Below are positions 9,440 through 17,814 of a stretch of 64,000 bases of DNA, one piece after another. The translations under genes were made by a program, and so were the position numbers. Positions within the stretch are counted from its first letter, which is position 1. The number at the start of each line of letters is the position of its first letter. The stretch covers positions 310,001 to 374,000 of the forward strand of contig NZ_JAHZIJ010000003.1 in assembly GCF_019443105.1 (NCBI RefSeq). Direction: 5' to 3'. The stretch comes from Paenibacillus oenotherae (lineage in GTDB: Bacteria > Bacillota > Bacilli > Paenibacillales > Paenibacillaceae). Under the pieces are notes generated by a model. The model saw only the letters and a list, made by a program, of their open reading frames with translations, did no database searches and was not told the DNA's origin.

Positions 9440-9441
9440 GT

Positions 9442-9930
9442 TCATATCGTCGCAAGCGGCGGGGCCGGCTTCGACATCGTGACAGAGACATCCGTCCCTG
9501 TGGCATACGGAATATGCTCGATAATCGTGTAGCCCAGCTTCTCATACATTACAATATTCGCCGGAATCGACATGCGGACTTCCAACTGGATCTCGCGTTT
9601 GTTCAATCTGGCTGCCTCCTGCTCTACGAAACTGAGAATTGCCGCAGCAATGCCTCTCCCTCTATAGTCTGGAAGCACAGATATGCGCCCGACATAGATG
9701 AAGTCCGGTTTAACAAAATAACGTGCGGAAGCGACCGGTATATCATTAATCTTCCCGAGCAGTGCTGTACCCTTCCCATCAGCAAGCAGGAGAGGGAGAT
9801 TCTCCTCCTTCTCGAGCAGCGCTCCAGAGGGAGGAACAAGCAAACCAGCATATTCTGCAAACGCCTGCTGCATGATGCCATGGACGAGCTGCAGCTCGTT
9901 GGCTGCCGCATAATGGATGGAAAGCTCCAA
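9442..9930 (-). CDS. GNAT family N-acetyltransferase
   Basis: This 162-residue protein has the GNAT fold. The acetyl-CoA pyrophosphate loop is seen in SVLPDYRGRGIAAAILSFVEQEA (about residues 87-109), and the C-terminal part MYEKLGYTIIEHIPY is the usual strand-helix-strand end. Substrate is unknown. GGAGGAGG-like sequence lies before the ATG. It ends at a shared terminator with the MFS gene. Confidence 0.85.
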   Translation of the reverse strand: MELSIHYAAANELQLVHGIMQQAFAEYAGLLVPPSGALLEKEENLPLLLADGKGTALLGKINDIPVASARYFVKPDFIYVGRISVLPDYRGRGIAAAILSFVEQEAARLNKREIQLEVRMSIPANIVMYEKLGYTIIEHIPYATGTDVSVTMSKPAPPLATI

Positions 9931-10074
9931 GAAAAGTTCCTCCTCCTAATACCGTGAGCTAGTAGATGTTTGAATAATTGGTTTCATTATACTATATTAT
10001 TTCATGTGCATACATTAATATCTAATTCAACCATTATTATTAGAGAGTGCGAAGAAGGGGGAAGTTAGCGCGTC

Positions 10075-10854
10075 ATGAAGCTGAAGGATTATACAGAGCA
10101 GAACAGGGCAGCGTGGAATGAAGTAACCCCTAAACATTTGGAGGCCCGGGGGGAGATTCAGAGGGAGAAGTTCTCCGCCAGGGATGATATCGCTTTGGAT
10201 GATATTGTGGTCAACAAGCTGCTCGAATTCGGTATAAAGGACAAGAGGGTCGCGCAATTATGCTGCAATACGGGAATTGAGACGCTTTCGCTGAAGAAGC
10301 TGGGGGCAGCCCAATGTGTCGGATTCGATATCTCTGATGCCGCGATTGAAGAGGCGGTCAGCTTGTCGGAGCATCTCGGCATACCTGCCGCATTCGTGAG
10401 AACGGATATTTATGAAATTCCCGATAGCTATTACGGTCAATTCGATATTGTCTACATATCGGTAGGGACTTTAGGCTGGATGCCGGATTTGGATCGATTC
10501 TTCCTTAAGGTTACTGACCTGCTGGCAGAGGGTGGCAGCATCTTTATGTATGAAATGCATCCTATTATTGATATGTTTGATGAGAAGGACAAAACCATCG
10601 TCAATTCGTATTTCAAGGCTACTCCTTTCATTGATAACGGAGGCCTCGACTACGTTGGCGGTGTGCAATATGAAGGACAGACGCAATACTGGTTTCCGCA
10701 TACAATGTCGGGCATTATTCAATCCATGATCAATTACGGAGCCCAAATCCGGTATTTTCAAGAATATCCTCATGATATCTCGAATGTAGCCGGCCATCTG
10801 GAATCGGAATCTGCGCCATTGCCGCTCAGCTATATTCTGATTGGCAGCAAGTAA
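10075..10854 (+). CDS. Class I SAM-dependent methyltransferase
   Basis: This 259-residue protein has a Rossmann methyltransferase core: motif I VAQLCCNTGIETLSL, then the acidic residue of VGFDIS, and FDIVYISVGTLGWMPDL. The N-terminal WNEVTPKHLEARGEIQREKF is typical of small-molecule methyltransferases in Bacilli. An A/G-rich SD region (GAAGGGGGAAG) lies about 11 bases before the ATG. It appears monocistronic and ends in a strong terminator. Substrate unknown. Confidence 0.85.
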   Translation: MKLKDYTEQNRAAWNEVTPKHLEARGEIQREKFSARDDIALDDIVVNKLLEFGIKDKRVAQLCCNTGIETLSLKKLGAAQCVGFDISDAAIEEAVSLSEHLGIPAAFVRTDIYEIPDSYYGQFDIVYISVGTLGWMPDLDRFFLKVTDLLAEGGSIFMYEMHPIIDMFDEKDKTIVNSYFKATPFIDNGGLDYVGGVQYEGQTQYWFPHTMSGIIQSMINYGAQIRYFQEYPHDISNVAGHLESESAPLPLSYILIGSK

Positions 10855-10888
10855 AATGCTGCATCGCGCTCCCGGTTGTTCTGTTGAA

Positions 10889-10945
10889 ACGAAAGAAGCA
10901 TCCTGCCCTATTTTAATAGATAGGGTTGGATGCTTTCTTGTTGTT
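10889..10945 (+). terminator. Terminator after the methyltransferase gene
   Basis: GAAAGAAGCATCCTGCCCTAT pairs with ATAGGGTTGGATGCTTTCTT through a long stem with one internal mismatch and is followed by a T-rich tail. Confidence 0.8.
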
Positions 10946-10975
10946 TTTTGAGGGGCTATCCAGTCAAAGCTCCGT

Positions 10976-12043
10976 TTACCATTTTACATATATATCGTCC
11001 TGCTCTGTAATCTGCTCTAGCCAGCTCTTCCAAGCTGTAATTGTAGCTTGCAGTTCTTTGCCTACATGCTTCTTGTACTTTATGGCAAGCTGGCTCTGCT
11101 GCTCGCCGCCCTTCAAGCTCATCAGAAACGCGCGAAGCTGATCAGGCTTCTTCATGACATAGAGATGATAATAAATAAAAGAGCCTGCAAGCGAGTATTC
11201 CTCGCTTGTTGTGATGAACTGCGTCATCAACGTATTGACATCGTATTCGTCTGACGCTGCGAATAAGGCCTTGGCGACGAGGTTCACATTCTGCTCCCGA
11301 TAAGTTTTGTTTCCTTCAAGCTGCAGCGCCTGCGCTGCACCCTCATTGAAGAACGTATTAGGGACACTGACAAGCAGATGGACTAGCTCGTGCGTAGAGG
11401 ACACATTCCACAGATCGTAAATCTCGCTTGTGCTGTAACGGGCAAACGGTACCGGATAGTTCAGGATAGAGTCCTGCAAGTTGTTCGTGTAATCTGCCGC
11501 ATAATAACGGATTTTGGGCATGACAGTTGCCAGCTTCCATGAGGGAATAAGAGCGGTCAGCTTGGAGTAGCTCTCTTCCAATTCCTTCGTCTTGTCCTTG
11601 CCATCCATCGTGAAAAAATCAAAATGCTTGCTGGAGAAAACTTTGATCTTCGGATTTACATTTGTTGTCCCATTCACTGCAGGATTGTACAGCGCATTCT
11701 CGTCAGGGCCGACGGTCGCCAGATTGAACGGATCACCCGACCAGACGCCGTCAACGACGAATTTATACTCCGCTTGGCGATCCAGTGTGACCGAGGCAGT
11801 GAACCAAGGGCTGTCCTTAGCTTTCTTCATCTTGATGGCAGTGGGAGACCATTTGTTGAAGGTTCCCGCCAGATAAACATTTTTGGCTGTTGTGCTGTAA
11901 TACTTAAAGGCTACGAGCTGTTTCTTGCCCGCTGCGAGCTTGGCAGGCGCTGCTGCTGCTGTGATGAGCGTACTGGCTGGTGCTACAGTCAAACAGAGCA
12001 AAGCTGCTATAAAGCTGAGAAGTACCAGTTTCATAAAACGCAT
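10976..12043 (-). CDS. Secreted CBM48-like / gluzincin metallopeptidase-like protein
   Basis: This 355-residue protein has a signal peptide (MRFMKLVLLSFIAALLCLTV). An E-set/CBM48-like module follows (about 42-107, with VYLAGTFNKWSP and YKFVVDGVW), as in AMPK-type glycogen-binding domains. A C-terminal peptidase-MA-like domain has HELVH (218-222) and NEGAA (233-237), the HExxH plus downstream glutamate arrangement of gluzincins. A GAGGAGG site lies about 11 bases before the ATG at 12043. A zinc peptidase or carbohydrate-bound surface role is inference. The combination is unusual. Confidence 0.7.
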   Translation of the reverse strand: MRFMKLVLLSFIAALLCLTVAPASTLITAAAAPAKLAAGKKQLVAFKYYSTTAKNVYLAGTFNKWSPTAIKMKKAKDSPWFTASVTLDRQAEYKFVVDGVWSGDPFNLATVGPDENALYNPAVNGTTNVNPKIKVFSSKHFDFFTMDGKDKTKELEESYSKLTALIPSWKLATVMPKIRYYAADYTNNLQDSILNYPVPFARYSTSEIYDLWNVSSTHELVHLLVSVPNTFFNEGAAQALQLEGNKTYREQNVNLVAKALFAASDEYDVNTLMTQFITTSEEYSLAGSFIYYHLYVMKKPDQLRAFLMSLKGGEQQSQLAIKYKKHVGKELQATITAWKSWLEQITEQDDIYVKW

Positions 12044-12235
12044 GTGAATAATAAGCCTCCTCAAGATCATTTCCACTCGAAGATTATACCATATCATGTA
12101 AAAATATAGATATTATTTTTGCGCGATCCGGCAAGCATCCCAAACATGCGGAGAGCCGTCCATAGTTGGGCAGCTCTCCATATGTTTGATGTCAATGTGC
12201 AAGGGGATTTAACTAGGACAACGGTTTCTCAGCTT

Positions 12236-12325
12236 GGCAGGAGGGGCAGGAAGGGAGGCAGGGCAAGGGGAAGGGGAAGGGGAAGGCATACGGAAGGGAA
12301 GAGGGAGGGAAAGGGTAAAGTTTAA
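12236..12325 (+). other. Purine-only G-rich tract with G-quadruplex motif
   Basis: About 90 bases are almost wholly G and A on the plus strand. Four G runs with 2-3 base loops occur at 12261-12282 (GGG, GGGG, GGGG, GGGG separated by CAA, AA, AA). It lies about 200 bp upstream of the metallopeptidase gene and beyond the 3' end of corA. Confidence 0.7.
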
Positions 12326-12351
12326 GAGTGCTAAAGTGTAAAGATGCAAAA

Positions 12352-12530
12352 GTGCAGGAATTTCGGCCTAAAGGAGCTGTTGATGAGAGAAAGCCTGCGA
12401 TAGCGCAGGCATATAAGGTGGAATCGGCTGATCGGGATGAAAATGCGACAAATGCCTGCACTTTGGCAGGCATTTGCTTTCTACAGGACGGAACGAGAGA
12501 AAAAACTGCATTTTCGCAGGAATGTTTTCA
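12352..12530 (+). repeat. Dispersed intergenic repeat, copy B
   Basis: Order of modules: GCAGGAATTTCGG, hairpin GCCTGCGATAGCGCAGGC, ATCGGC, hairpin AAATGCCTGC...GCAGGCATTT (12450-12475), then CGCAGGAATG. It is the inverse of copy A and shares an identical 26-base hairpin with it. It lies between the 3' end of corA and the 5' side of the metallopeptidase gene. Three or four degenerate octamers like TGCAAAAG precede it (12326-12357). Confidence 0.7.
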
Positions 12531-12587
12531 GCATGGCTCCCAAAGCACACCGTAGACGAAACGGTGGCTCCTCCGAGCATGGGATTG

Positions 12588-13523
12588 CTACAGCCAATCC
12601 TTCTTGCGGAAAATATACAGCATGCCTGCGGCAAGGAAAAACATAATGCCGAGCAGTATATAGGATCCTCCCGTGGTGTGGAGGCCTGGAATATAGTCGA
12701 AGTTCATTCCATAGATGCCGGTAATGAAGGTCAAGGGCATGAAAATCGTCGTCAGCGCGGTGAAGACGCGCATAATTTCATTCGCTCTGTTGGCTAGGCT
12801 GGATTGATAAGCCTCACGCAAGTTCGCCATCAGATCGCGGTAAGTCTCGAATGTCTCCGCAATCTTGACCGCATTCTCATAGATATCGCTGAAATACTTC
12901 TGCAGCTGGTCATCAATGAGCTTCAGATCCTTCTTATTCAGAGTAGCTATTACTTCCTTCTGCGGACCCAGCACCTTCTTGAGCCATAGAATCTCGCTTC
13001 GCAAGCCGATGATTTCGTTGAGATGCGATTTCTTCGTATGGACGAGAATGTCCTCCTCCAGACTCTCGATCCGGGCCTCGATCCGATCCCCAACCTGAAA
13101 ATAATTGTCGACAACGATATCGACCAGGTGGTATAGGAAACGGTCGGGGCGGTCCACCTGCTCTTCCAGCAGGATCGGCTTCAGGGAGCGCAGTTCATTA
13201 ATCTTTTGCTTGGTAACGGTAATTATATAATGGCGTCCCAGAAAAATATTCAGGGCTCGAAGAAAGATCTCCTCATCATCGAAGCGGATGCTGTTAATAA
13301 CAATAAAATAATGGCCGTCATGAATTTCGATCTTTGGCCGCTGCTCCTCTTCGCTCAAGCAGTCCTCTACCGCGAGCTCGTGAAGCGTGAATAGCGGCTG
13401 CAGCACAGTCAAATCGTCAACATCCGCATCGATCCAATAGAAGCCTTCAGCGGGCGGCTTCTGCAGGGCATGAATGTCGTCAACAGGTGTGAACAAGCCG
13501 TTGTTAACCAGACGGATCTTCAT
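12588..13523 (-). CDS. corA: Magnesium/cobalt transporter CorA
   Basis: This 311-residue channel protein has a long alpha/beta and helical cytoplasmic domain followed by two C-terminal membrane helices. The signature YGMNF follows the first helix, and the protein ends in the basic tail FRKKDWL. It forms homopentameric Mg2+ channels. The ATG at 13523 is preferred because AGGAG lies 8 bases upstream; an earlier in-frame ATG overlaps that site. No Mg2+-sensing leader was recognised upstream. Confidence 0.93.
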   Translation of the reverse strand: MKIRLVNNGLFTPVDDIHALQKPPAEGFYWIDADVDDLTVLQPLFTLHELAVEDCLSEEEQRPKIEIHDGHYFIVINSIRFDDEEIFLRALNIFLGRHYIITVTKQKINELRSLKPILLEEQVDRPDRFLYHLVDIVVDNYFQVGDRIEARIESLEEDILVHTKKSHLNEIIGLRSEILWLKKVLGPQKEVIATLNKKDLKLIDDQLQKYFSDIYENAVKIAETFETYRDLMANLREAYQSSLANRANEIMRVFTALTTIFMPLTFITGIYGMNFDYIPGLHTTGGSYILLGIMFFLAAGMLYIFRKKDWL

Positions 13524-13919
13524 TTCGCTCTCTCCTCTCATCCTTGATGTAAGTGTTCCCGGATGCCGGCATGCCGGAAGAGAGGTGAACGCTGCACTTC
13601 ATATGCAAACCAAAACTGTCTAGCCGAATAAGTGAAGGCGGTCGTAGACGAACAGGTTTGTATGAAACAAAGCGGACACGCCAATCTCCGGTTCGTACCG
13701 GTTATCAATGCGGTTTCCCGCAGGCCTCGGGTCGCCTTCCATATTCGTCGACACCCCTTTGCAATTGAATTGACAAGCTTGGTAATCCTTGCACTAGTAT
13801 ACTCCCTTGGTGACTTCCCATACAAGAAAAAACTCGCGCCTTTACATACATCTATAATATGCGCATGGGCGGATGCGGTGCGAATTCATGAAACGGTTCT
13901 TTTTTCACCAATGAGTATC
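13524..13919. other. Gene-free stretch between corA and the metA promoter
   Basis: About 400 bases lie between the divergent corA and met transcripts. Open frames here have no SD and no recognisable protein family. A CCGGCATGCCGG palindrome lies near 13566, and TTGACA occurs at about 13769 without a well-placed -10. I see no RNA family in it. Confidence 0.5.
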
Positions 13920-13948
13920 TTGACTGGAATATGGGAATGAATTAAAGT
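13920..13948 (+). promoter_or_regulatory. Promoter of the S-box/met operon
   Basis: -35 TTGACT (13920-13925), 17-bp spacer and -10 TAAAGT (13943-13948). This places the start just before the S-box leader. Confidence 0.55.
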
Positions 13949-13987
13949 AATACTAAGTCTAACGAATCAACTGAATAGTTTTAGCTT

Positions 13988-14095
13988 TCTTATCAAGAGC
14001 AGGCGGAGGGACCAGCCCGATGAAGCCCGGCAACCGGCGTAACAGCACGGTGCTAATTCTTGCGGAAACAGCAATGTTTCTGAGAGATGAGAGGC
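13988..14095 (+). ncRNA. SAM-I (S-box) riboswitch
   Basis: Conserved S-box elements are visible in order: CTTATCAAGAGCAGGCGGAG (P1/P2 start), GGGACCAGCCCGATGAAGCC, GGCAACCGGC, then the P4 region and closing GAGAGATGAGAGGC. The element binds S-adenosylmethionine and, when bound, favours the downstream terminator. It precedes metA-metI, which fits methionine-dependent attenuation. Confidence 0.96.
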
Positions 14096-14114
14096 GCATG
14101 AATAAGTTCCTAAT

Positions 14115-14145
14115 GCCCCTTCTCGTTTTCAGAGAGGGGCTTTTC
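14115..14145 (+). terminator. S-box-controlled terminator
   Basis: GCCCCTTCTC and AGAGAGGGGC form the stem, followed by TTTTC. It lies between the aptamer and metA, so it is the expression platform. Confidence 0.85.
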
Positions 14146-14211
14146 ATTTGCGCATATTCGTCTTTATAGTGCTGGAGAGCTTGCTTACTAACATAAAGGA
14201 GTGAGACAAAG

Positions 14212-15129
14212 ATGCCGATCAAAGTGCCGGACCATTTGCCTGCCAAGGAAATATTGAACAATGAGAACATTTTTGTGATGGATGAAAGCGTGGCGTACCA
14301 TCAGGATATTCGTCCGCTCCGTATCGCGATTCTGAATCTGATGCCTACGAAGGAGACGACGGAGACTCAACTGCTGAGGCTCATCGGGAATACGCCGCTG
14401 CAATTGGAGGCTGTGCTGCTCCATCCCAAGACGCATACATCCAAGAATACATCAGCGGAGCATCTGGAATCGTTCTACAAGACGTTCGATGATATTGCGC
14501 ATGAGTACTATGACGGCATGATCATTACCGGTGCTCCTGTTGAGCACATTCCCTTTGAAGATGTGACGTATTGGGAAGAGCTGAAGGATATTATGGACTG
14601 GAGCGCCCGCCGCGTAACGTCGACATTCCATATCTGTTGGGGCGCACAGGCTGGCCTCTATCACCATTACGGGATTCAGAAGTTCGATCTGCCGGAGAAA
14701 ATGTTCGGTGTATATCCGCATACAGTTGAGAAGCGGAATGTGCCGCTGCTGCGCGGGTTTGACGAAATGTTCTTCGTGCCGCAATCGCGCCATACGGAAG
14801 TGCGCCGTGCCGATATTGAAAGCGTGCCTGAGCTGGAGGTACTGTCGATGTCGCAGGAAGCGGGCGTCTACATTGCGGCCTCGAAGAATGGCAAGCAGAT
14901 CTTCGTTACCGGCCACTCGGAGTATGATCCGCTGACGCTGAAATTCGAGTATGACCGGGACAAGGCCAAAGGGCTCGGCATTAATGTGCCGCGCAACTAC
15001 TTTCCGAATGATGATCCTTCGCTGCTCCCGCTTGCGAGCTGGCGGGCCCATGCGAACCTGCTGTTCTCGAACTGGCTGAACTATTATGTGTACCAGCAAA
15101 CCCCGTTTGATCTTGGGGCGCATATATAA
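14212..15129 (+). CDS. metA: Homoserine O-acetyltransferase (MetA type)
   Basis: This 305-residue MetA-fold enzyme activates the hydroxyl of homoserine in methionine synthesis. The catalytic cysteine is residue 142 in [10 protein letters not shown]. Residue 111 is glutamate ([13 protein letters not shown]). In B. cereus MetA, Glu at 111 instead of the Gly of E. coli goes with acetyl-CoA use, so acetylation rather than succinylation is predicted. AAGGAGTGAG precedes the ATG. It is first in the S-box operon; metI follows after 38 bp. Confidence 0.93.
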   Translation: MPIKVPDHLPAKEILNNENIFVMDESVAYHQDIRPLRIAILNLMPTKETTETQLLRLIGNTPLQLEAVLLHPKTHTSKNTSAEHLESFYKTFDDIAHEYYDGMIITGAPVEHIPFEDVTYWEELKDIMDWSARRVTSTFHICWGAQAGLYHHYGIQKFDLPEKMFGVYPHTVEKRNVPLLRGFDEMFFVPQSRHTEVRRADIESVPELEVLSMSQEAGVYIAASKNGKQIFVTGHSEYDPLTLKFEYDRDKAKGLGINVPRNYFPNDDPSLLPLASWRAHANLLFSNWLNYYVYQQTPFDLGAHI

Positions 15130-15167
15130 ATCTTCCATCAATAATGAATCAAAGGAGCTATTCACTC

Positions 15168-16328
15168 ATGAAAATTGAAAGCCGTTTAGCCCAAATTGGA
15201 TCACAGAACGAGCCGGTTACGGGCGCAGTCAGCTTCCCGATCTATCAAGCTACAGCATTCCGTCATCCCAAGCTGGGCGAGAGTACTGGATTTGACTATG
15301 CGCGCACGAAGAGTCCGACCCGCAAGGTGCTGGAGGATGCTGCCGCTGAGCTGGAGTCCGGCGATGCCGGCTTCGCATGCAGCACGGGAATGGCCGCGCT
15401 TCAGACGATCTTCGCCATGTTCAAATCTGGTGATCATTTGATCGTATCGTTGGATCTTTACGGTGGCACGTACCGTCTTATTGAGCGGATACTGAGCAAA
15501 TTCGGCATCACCGCCTCCTATGTGGACACGAACGATATCGATGCGATGTCCCAGCTGTGTACGCCGTCTACGCGGGCGGTTCTGATCGAGACGCCGACGA
15601 ACCCGCTTATGATGATAACCGATATCGAGCGTGTATGCGCCTGGGCGAAAGCCAAGGGGCTACTGACTATTGTGGACAACACGCTGCTGACGCCATATTT
15701 CCAGCGCCCAATCGAGCTGGGAGCGGATATTGTCATTCATAGCGCGACCAAATATTTGGGTGGACATAACGATGTGCTTGCCGGATTGATCGTAACGAAA
15801 GGCAAGGAGCTGTCCGAAGAAATGGCCTTCTATCACAATTCGCTTGGCGCGGTGCTGGGCGCTCAGGATTCATGGCTGCTTATGCGCGGAATGAAGACGC
15901 TGGCGCTGCGGATGGAGCGTCATCAGCACAATGCGACCGCTGTAGCGAACTGGCTTCTGTCACATGAAGCTGTCGAGGCCGTGTACTATCCTGCGCTCGT
16001 TGATCATCCAGGTCACGATGTTCAGAGCCGGCAATCATCCGGCAATACGGGCATCTTCTCCTTCCGGGTGAAGGATGCCCGTTATGTGGAGCCGATTCTT
16101 CGCCATATCAAGCTGATTGCGTTCGCGGAGAGTCTGGGCGGAGTTGAATCACTGATGACTTATCCAGCGGTTCAGACCCATGCTGATATTCCTGAGGATA
16201 TCCGCCGCCAGATCGGTGTTGATGATCGTCTGCTCCGGTTCTCTGTTGGTATTGAGCATGCGGATGATATTATCGCTGATTTGCAGCAGGCGCTGGAAGC
16301 TGCGAAGCGGGAGATTAACGAAGCTTAG
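15168..16328 (+). CDS. metI: Cystathionine gamma-synthase / O-acetylhomoserine thiolyase
   Basis: This 386-residue PLP enzyme of the Cys/Met metabolism family closely resembles B. subtilis MetI in its start (ESRLAQIGSQNEPVTGAVS) and end. The PLP lysine lies in HSATKYLGGHND. It would join O-acetylhomoserine with cysteine or sulfide. The ATG at 15168 is chosen because AAAGGAG (15151-15157) lies 10 bases before it, between this start and an earlier ATG. It is co-transcribed with metA under the S-box. Confidence 0.92.
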   Translation: MKIESRLAQIGSQNEPVTGAVSFPIYQATAFRHPKLGESTGFDYARTKSPTRKVLEDAAAELESGDAGFACSTGMAALQTIFAMFKSGDHLIVSLDLYGGTYRLIERILSKFGITASYVDTNDIDAMSQLCTPSTRAVLIETPTNPLMMITDIERVCAWAKAKGLLTIVDNTLLTPYFQRPIELGADIVIHSATKYLGGHNDVLAGLIVTKGKELSEEMAFYHNSLGAVLGAQDSWLLMRGMKTLALRMERHQHNATAVANWLLSHEAVEAVYYPALVDHPGHDVQSRQSSGNTGIFSFRVKDARYVEPILRHIKLIAFAESLGGVESLMTYPAVQTHADIPEDIRRQIGVDDRLLRFSVGIEHADDIIADLQQALEAAKREINEA

Positions 16329-16366
16329 TTTATTAGGATAATCATATAAGGCGATATAGAGCGATA

Positions 16367-16402
16367 ATGCGGCTGTCCGGACGGACAAGCCGCGTTTTCA
16401 GC
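16367..16402 (+). terminator. Terminator of metA-metI
   Basis: GCGGCTGTCC and GGACAAGCCGC form the stem, with one bulged base, followed by GTTTTC. Confidence 0.7.
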
Positions 16403-16523
16403 ATGTGGGGCTTTATTATCTTCGTTAATCGTCGGATGACGATGCCGTATTATTTGTGGTAGTATGAGAAGGAAGCCTTATAAAGGTACGGAGAAGCTGC
16501 ACATATAGGAGGTCACGCTGACC

Positions 16524-17660
16524 ATGAATAATGTTGATCGCATATTAGATAAAGCGCTTCAAGGCTCAAGAATTGGGCTGGAGGAATGTATTACGCTGTT
16601 CGAGTCCGATGAAATCGAGAAGATGGGGCATGTTGCCAATCAGATTATGCTGCGGAAGCATCCTGAGCCTATTACAACATTCGTCGTAGGCCGGAATATT
16701 AACTATACGAATGTGTGCGACGTGTACTGCCGATTCTGCGCTTTCTATAGAGCGCCTGGATCGAATGAAGGGTATGTTCTCCCAGATGAGACCATATTGA
16801 GTAAAATTCAAGAGACGATCGATGTCAACGGAACGGAAATTCTCATGCAGGGCGGCACCAACCCGAACCTTCCTTTTACGTATTATGTGGATATACTGCG
16901 CAAGATCAAGCAGCACTTCCCGAATATTACGATGCACTCGTTTTCCCCTGCTGAAATTCATAAGATGCGCGAAGTTTCGGAAGGCCTTTCACTTGAAGAG
17001 GTCATCCGCCAAATTCACGAAGCTGGACTGGATTCGCTGCCCGGCGGCGGCGCGGAGATTCTGGATGATCGTACTCGCCGCAAGATCAGCAGGCTGAAGG
17101 GCTCATGGACCGACTGGATGGATGTGATGAAGATCGCGCATCGTATCGGGATGAATACAACGGCCACCATGGTCATCGGGTTCGGCGAGGAGATGGAGGA
17201 GCGTGCGCTTCATATGCTTCGTGTGCGTGACGCTCAGGATGAATGTATCGCGAACGGCTATGATTCCAAGGGCTTCCTTGCGTTCATTCCGTGGACGTTC
17301 CAGCCGGACAACACGAACATGAAGCGGGAGAAGGCAACGCCGGAGGAATACCTTAAGACGCTGGCGATTGGCCGTATTACGCTTGACAATATTGACAACT
17401 TCCAATCGTCATGGGTTACGATGGGACCGGAGGTCGGCAAGCTGTCTCTGTCCTACGGCTGCAATGACTTTGGCAGCACGATGATCGAAGAGAACGTCGT
17501 ATCTGCTGCGGGCACCACACATAAGGTGAACATTGAGCTGATCTTGAAGCTGATTCGCGAAGCAGGCAAAATCCCGGCACAGCGCAATACGCGATATGAG
17601 ATTCTGAAGGTATATAACGAGACCGACAGTGTTCAGAATGATTTTGTGATGCAGAACTAA
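16524..17660 (+). CDS. mqnC: Cyclic dehypoxanthinyl futalosine synthase
   Basis: This 378-residue radical SAM enzyme cyclises dehypoxanthine futalosine in the futalosine route to menaquinone. The cluster motif CX3CX2C is at C65, C69 and C72 (CDVYCRFC). Typical family segments include MQGGTNPNLP, SFSPAEI, LPGGGAEIL and IPWTFQPDNT. AGGAGG lies before the ATG. It stands alone between terminators; no other mqn gene is in the window. Confidence 0.92.
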   Translation: MNNVDRILDKALQGSRIGLEECITLFESDEIEKMGHVANQIMLRKHPEPITTFVVGRNINYTNVCDVYCRFCAFYRAPGSNEGYVLPDETILSKIQETIDVNGTEILMQGGTNPNLPFTYYVDILRKIKQHFPNITMHSFSPAEIHKMREVSEGLSLEEVIRQIHEAGLDSLPGGGAEILDDRTRRKISRLKGSWTDWMDVMKIAHRIGMNTTATMVIGFGEEMEERALHMLRVRDAQDECIANGYDSKGFLAFIPWTFQPDNTNMKREKATPEEYLKTLAIGRITLDNIDNFQSSWVTMGPEVGKLSLSYGCNDFGSTMIEENVVSAAGTTHKVNIELILKLIREAGKIPAQRNTRYEILKVYNETDSVQNDFVMQN

Positions 17661-17676
17661 TTATAATTACAATAAC

Positions 17677-17717
17677 AACGCTTTCTCATTCAGCTGAATG
17701 GGAAAGTGTTTTTTTTG
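17677..17717 (+). terminator. Terminator of mqnC
   Basis: AACGCTTTCTCATTCAG pairs with CTGAATGGGAAAGTGTT, with one or two mismatches, and is followed by eight T. Confidence 0.85.
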
Positions 17718-17748
17718 TTGGTTGTATCTAACAAATTTGGGATTCCTA

Positions 17749-17776
17749 TAAAGAATTTTCTGGAAAAAGTCGATAA
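17749..17776 (+). promoter_or_regulatory. Sigma-D-type flagellar promoter
   Basis: TAAA (17749-17752), a 16-base spacer and GTCGATAA (17769-17776) match the sigma-D consensus TAAA-N15-GCCGATAT closely. It lies about 38 bp before the flagellin start, the expected place. Confidence 0.75.
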
Positions 17777-17814
17777 CAATACAAGCAGATTATAGGACTA
17801 AAGAGGTAATGCGA

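Noticed and set aside
12119-12325. 68-codon Arg/Gly-rich frame through the purine tract
   Set aside because: Composition is explained by GGGAAG repeats; no SD.
13632-13940. 102-codon open frame between corA and the S-box
   Set aside because: No SD, overlaps the met promoter, and no similarity to known proteins could be seen.
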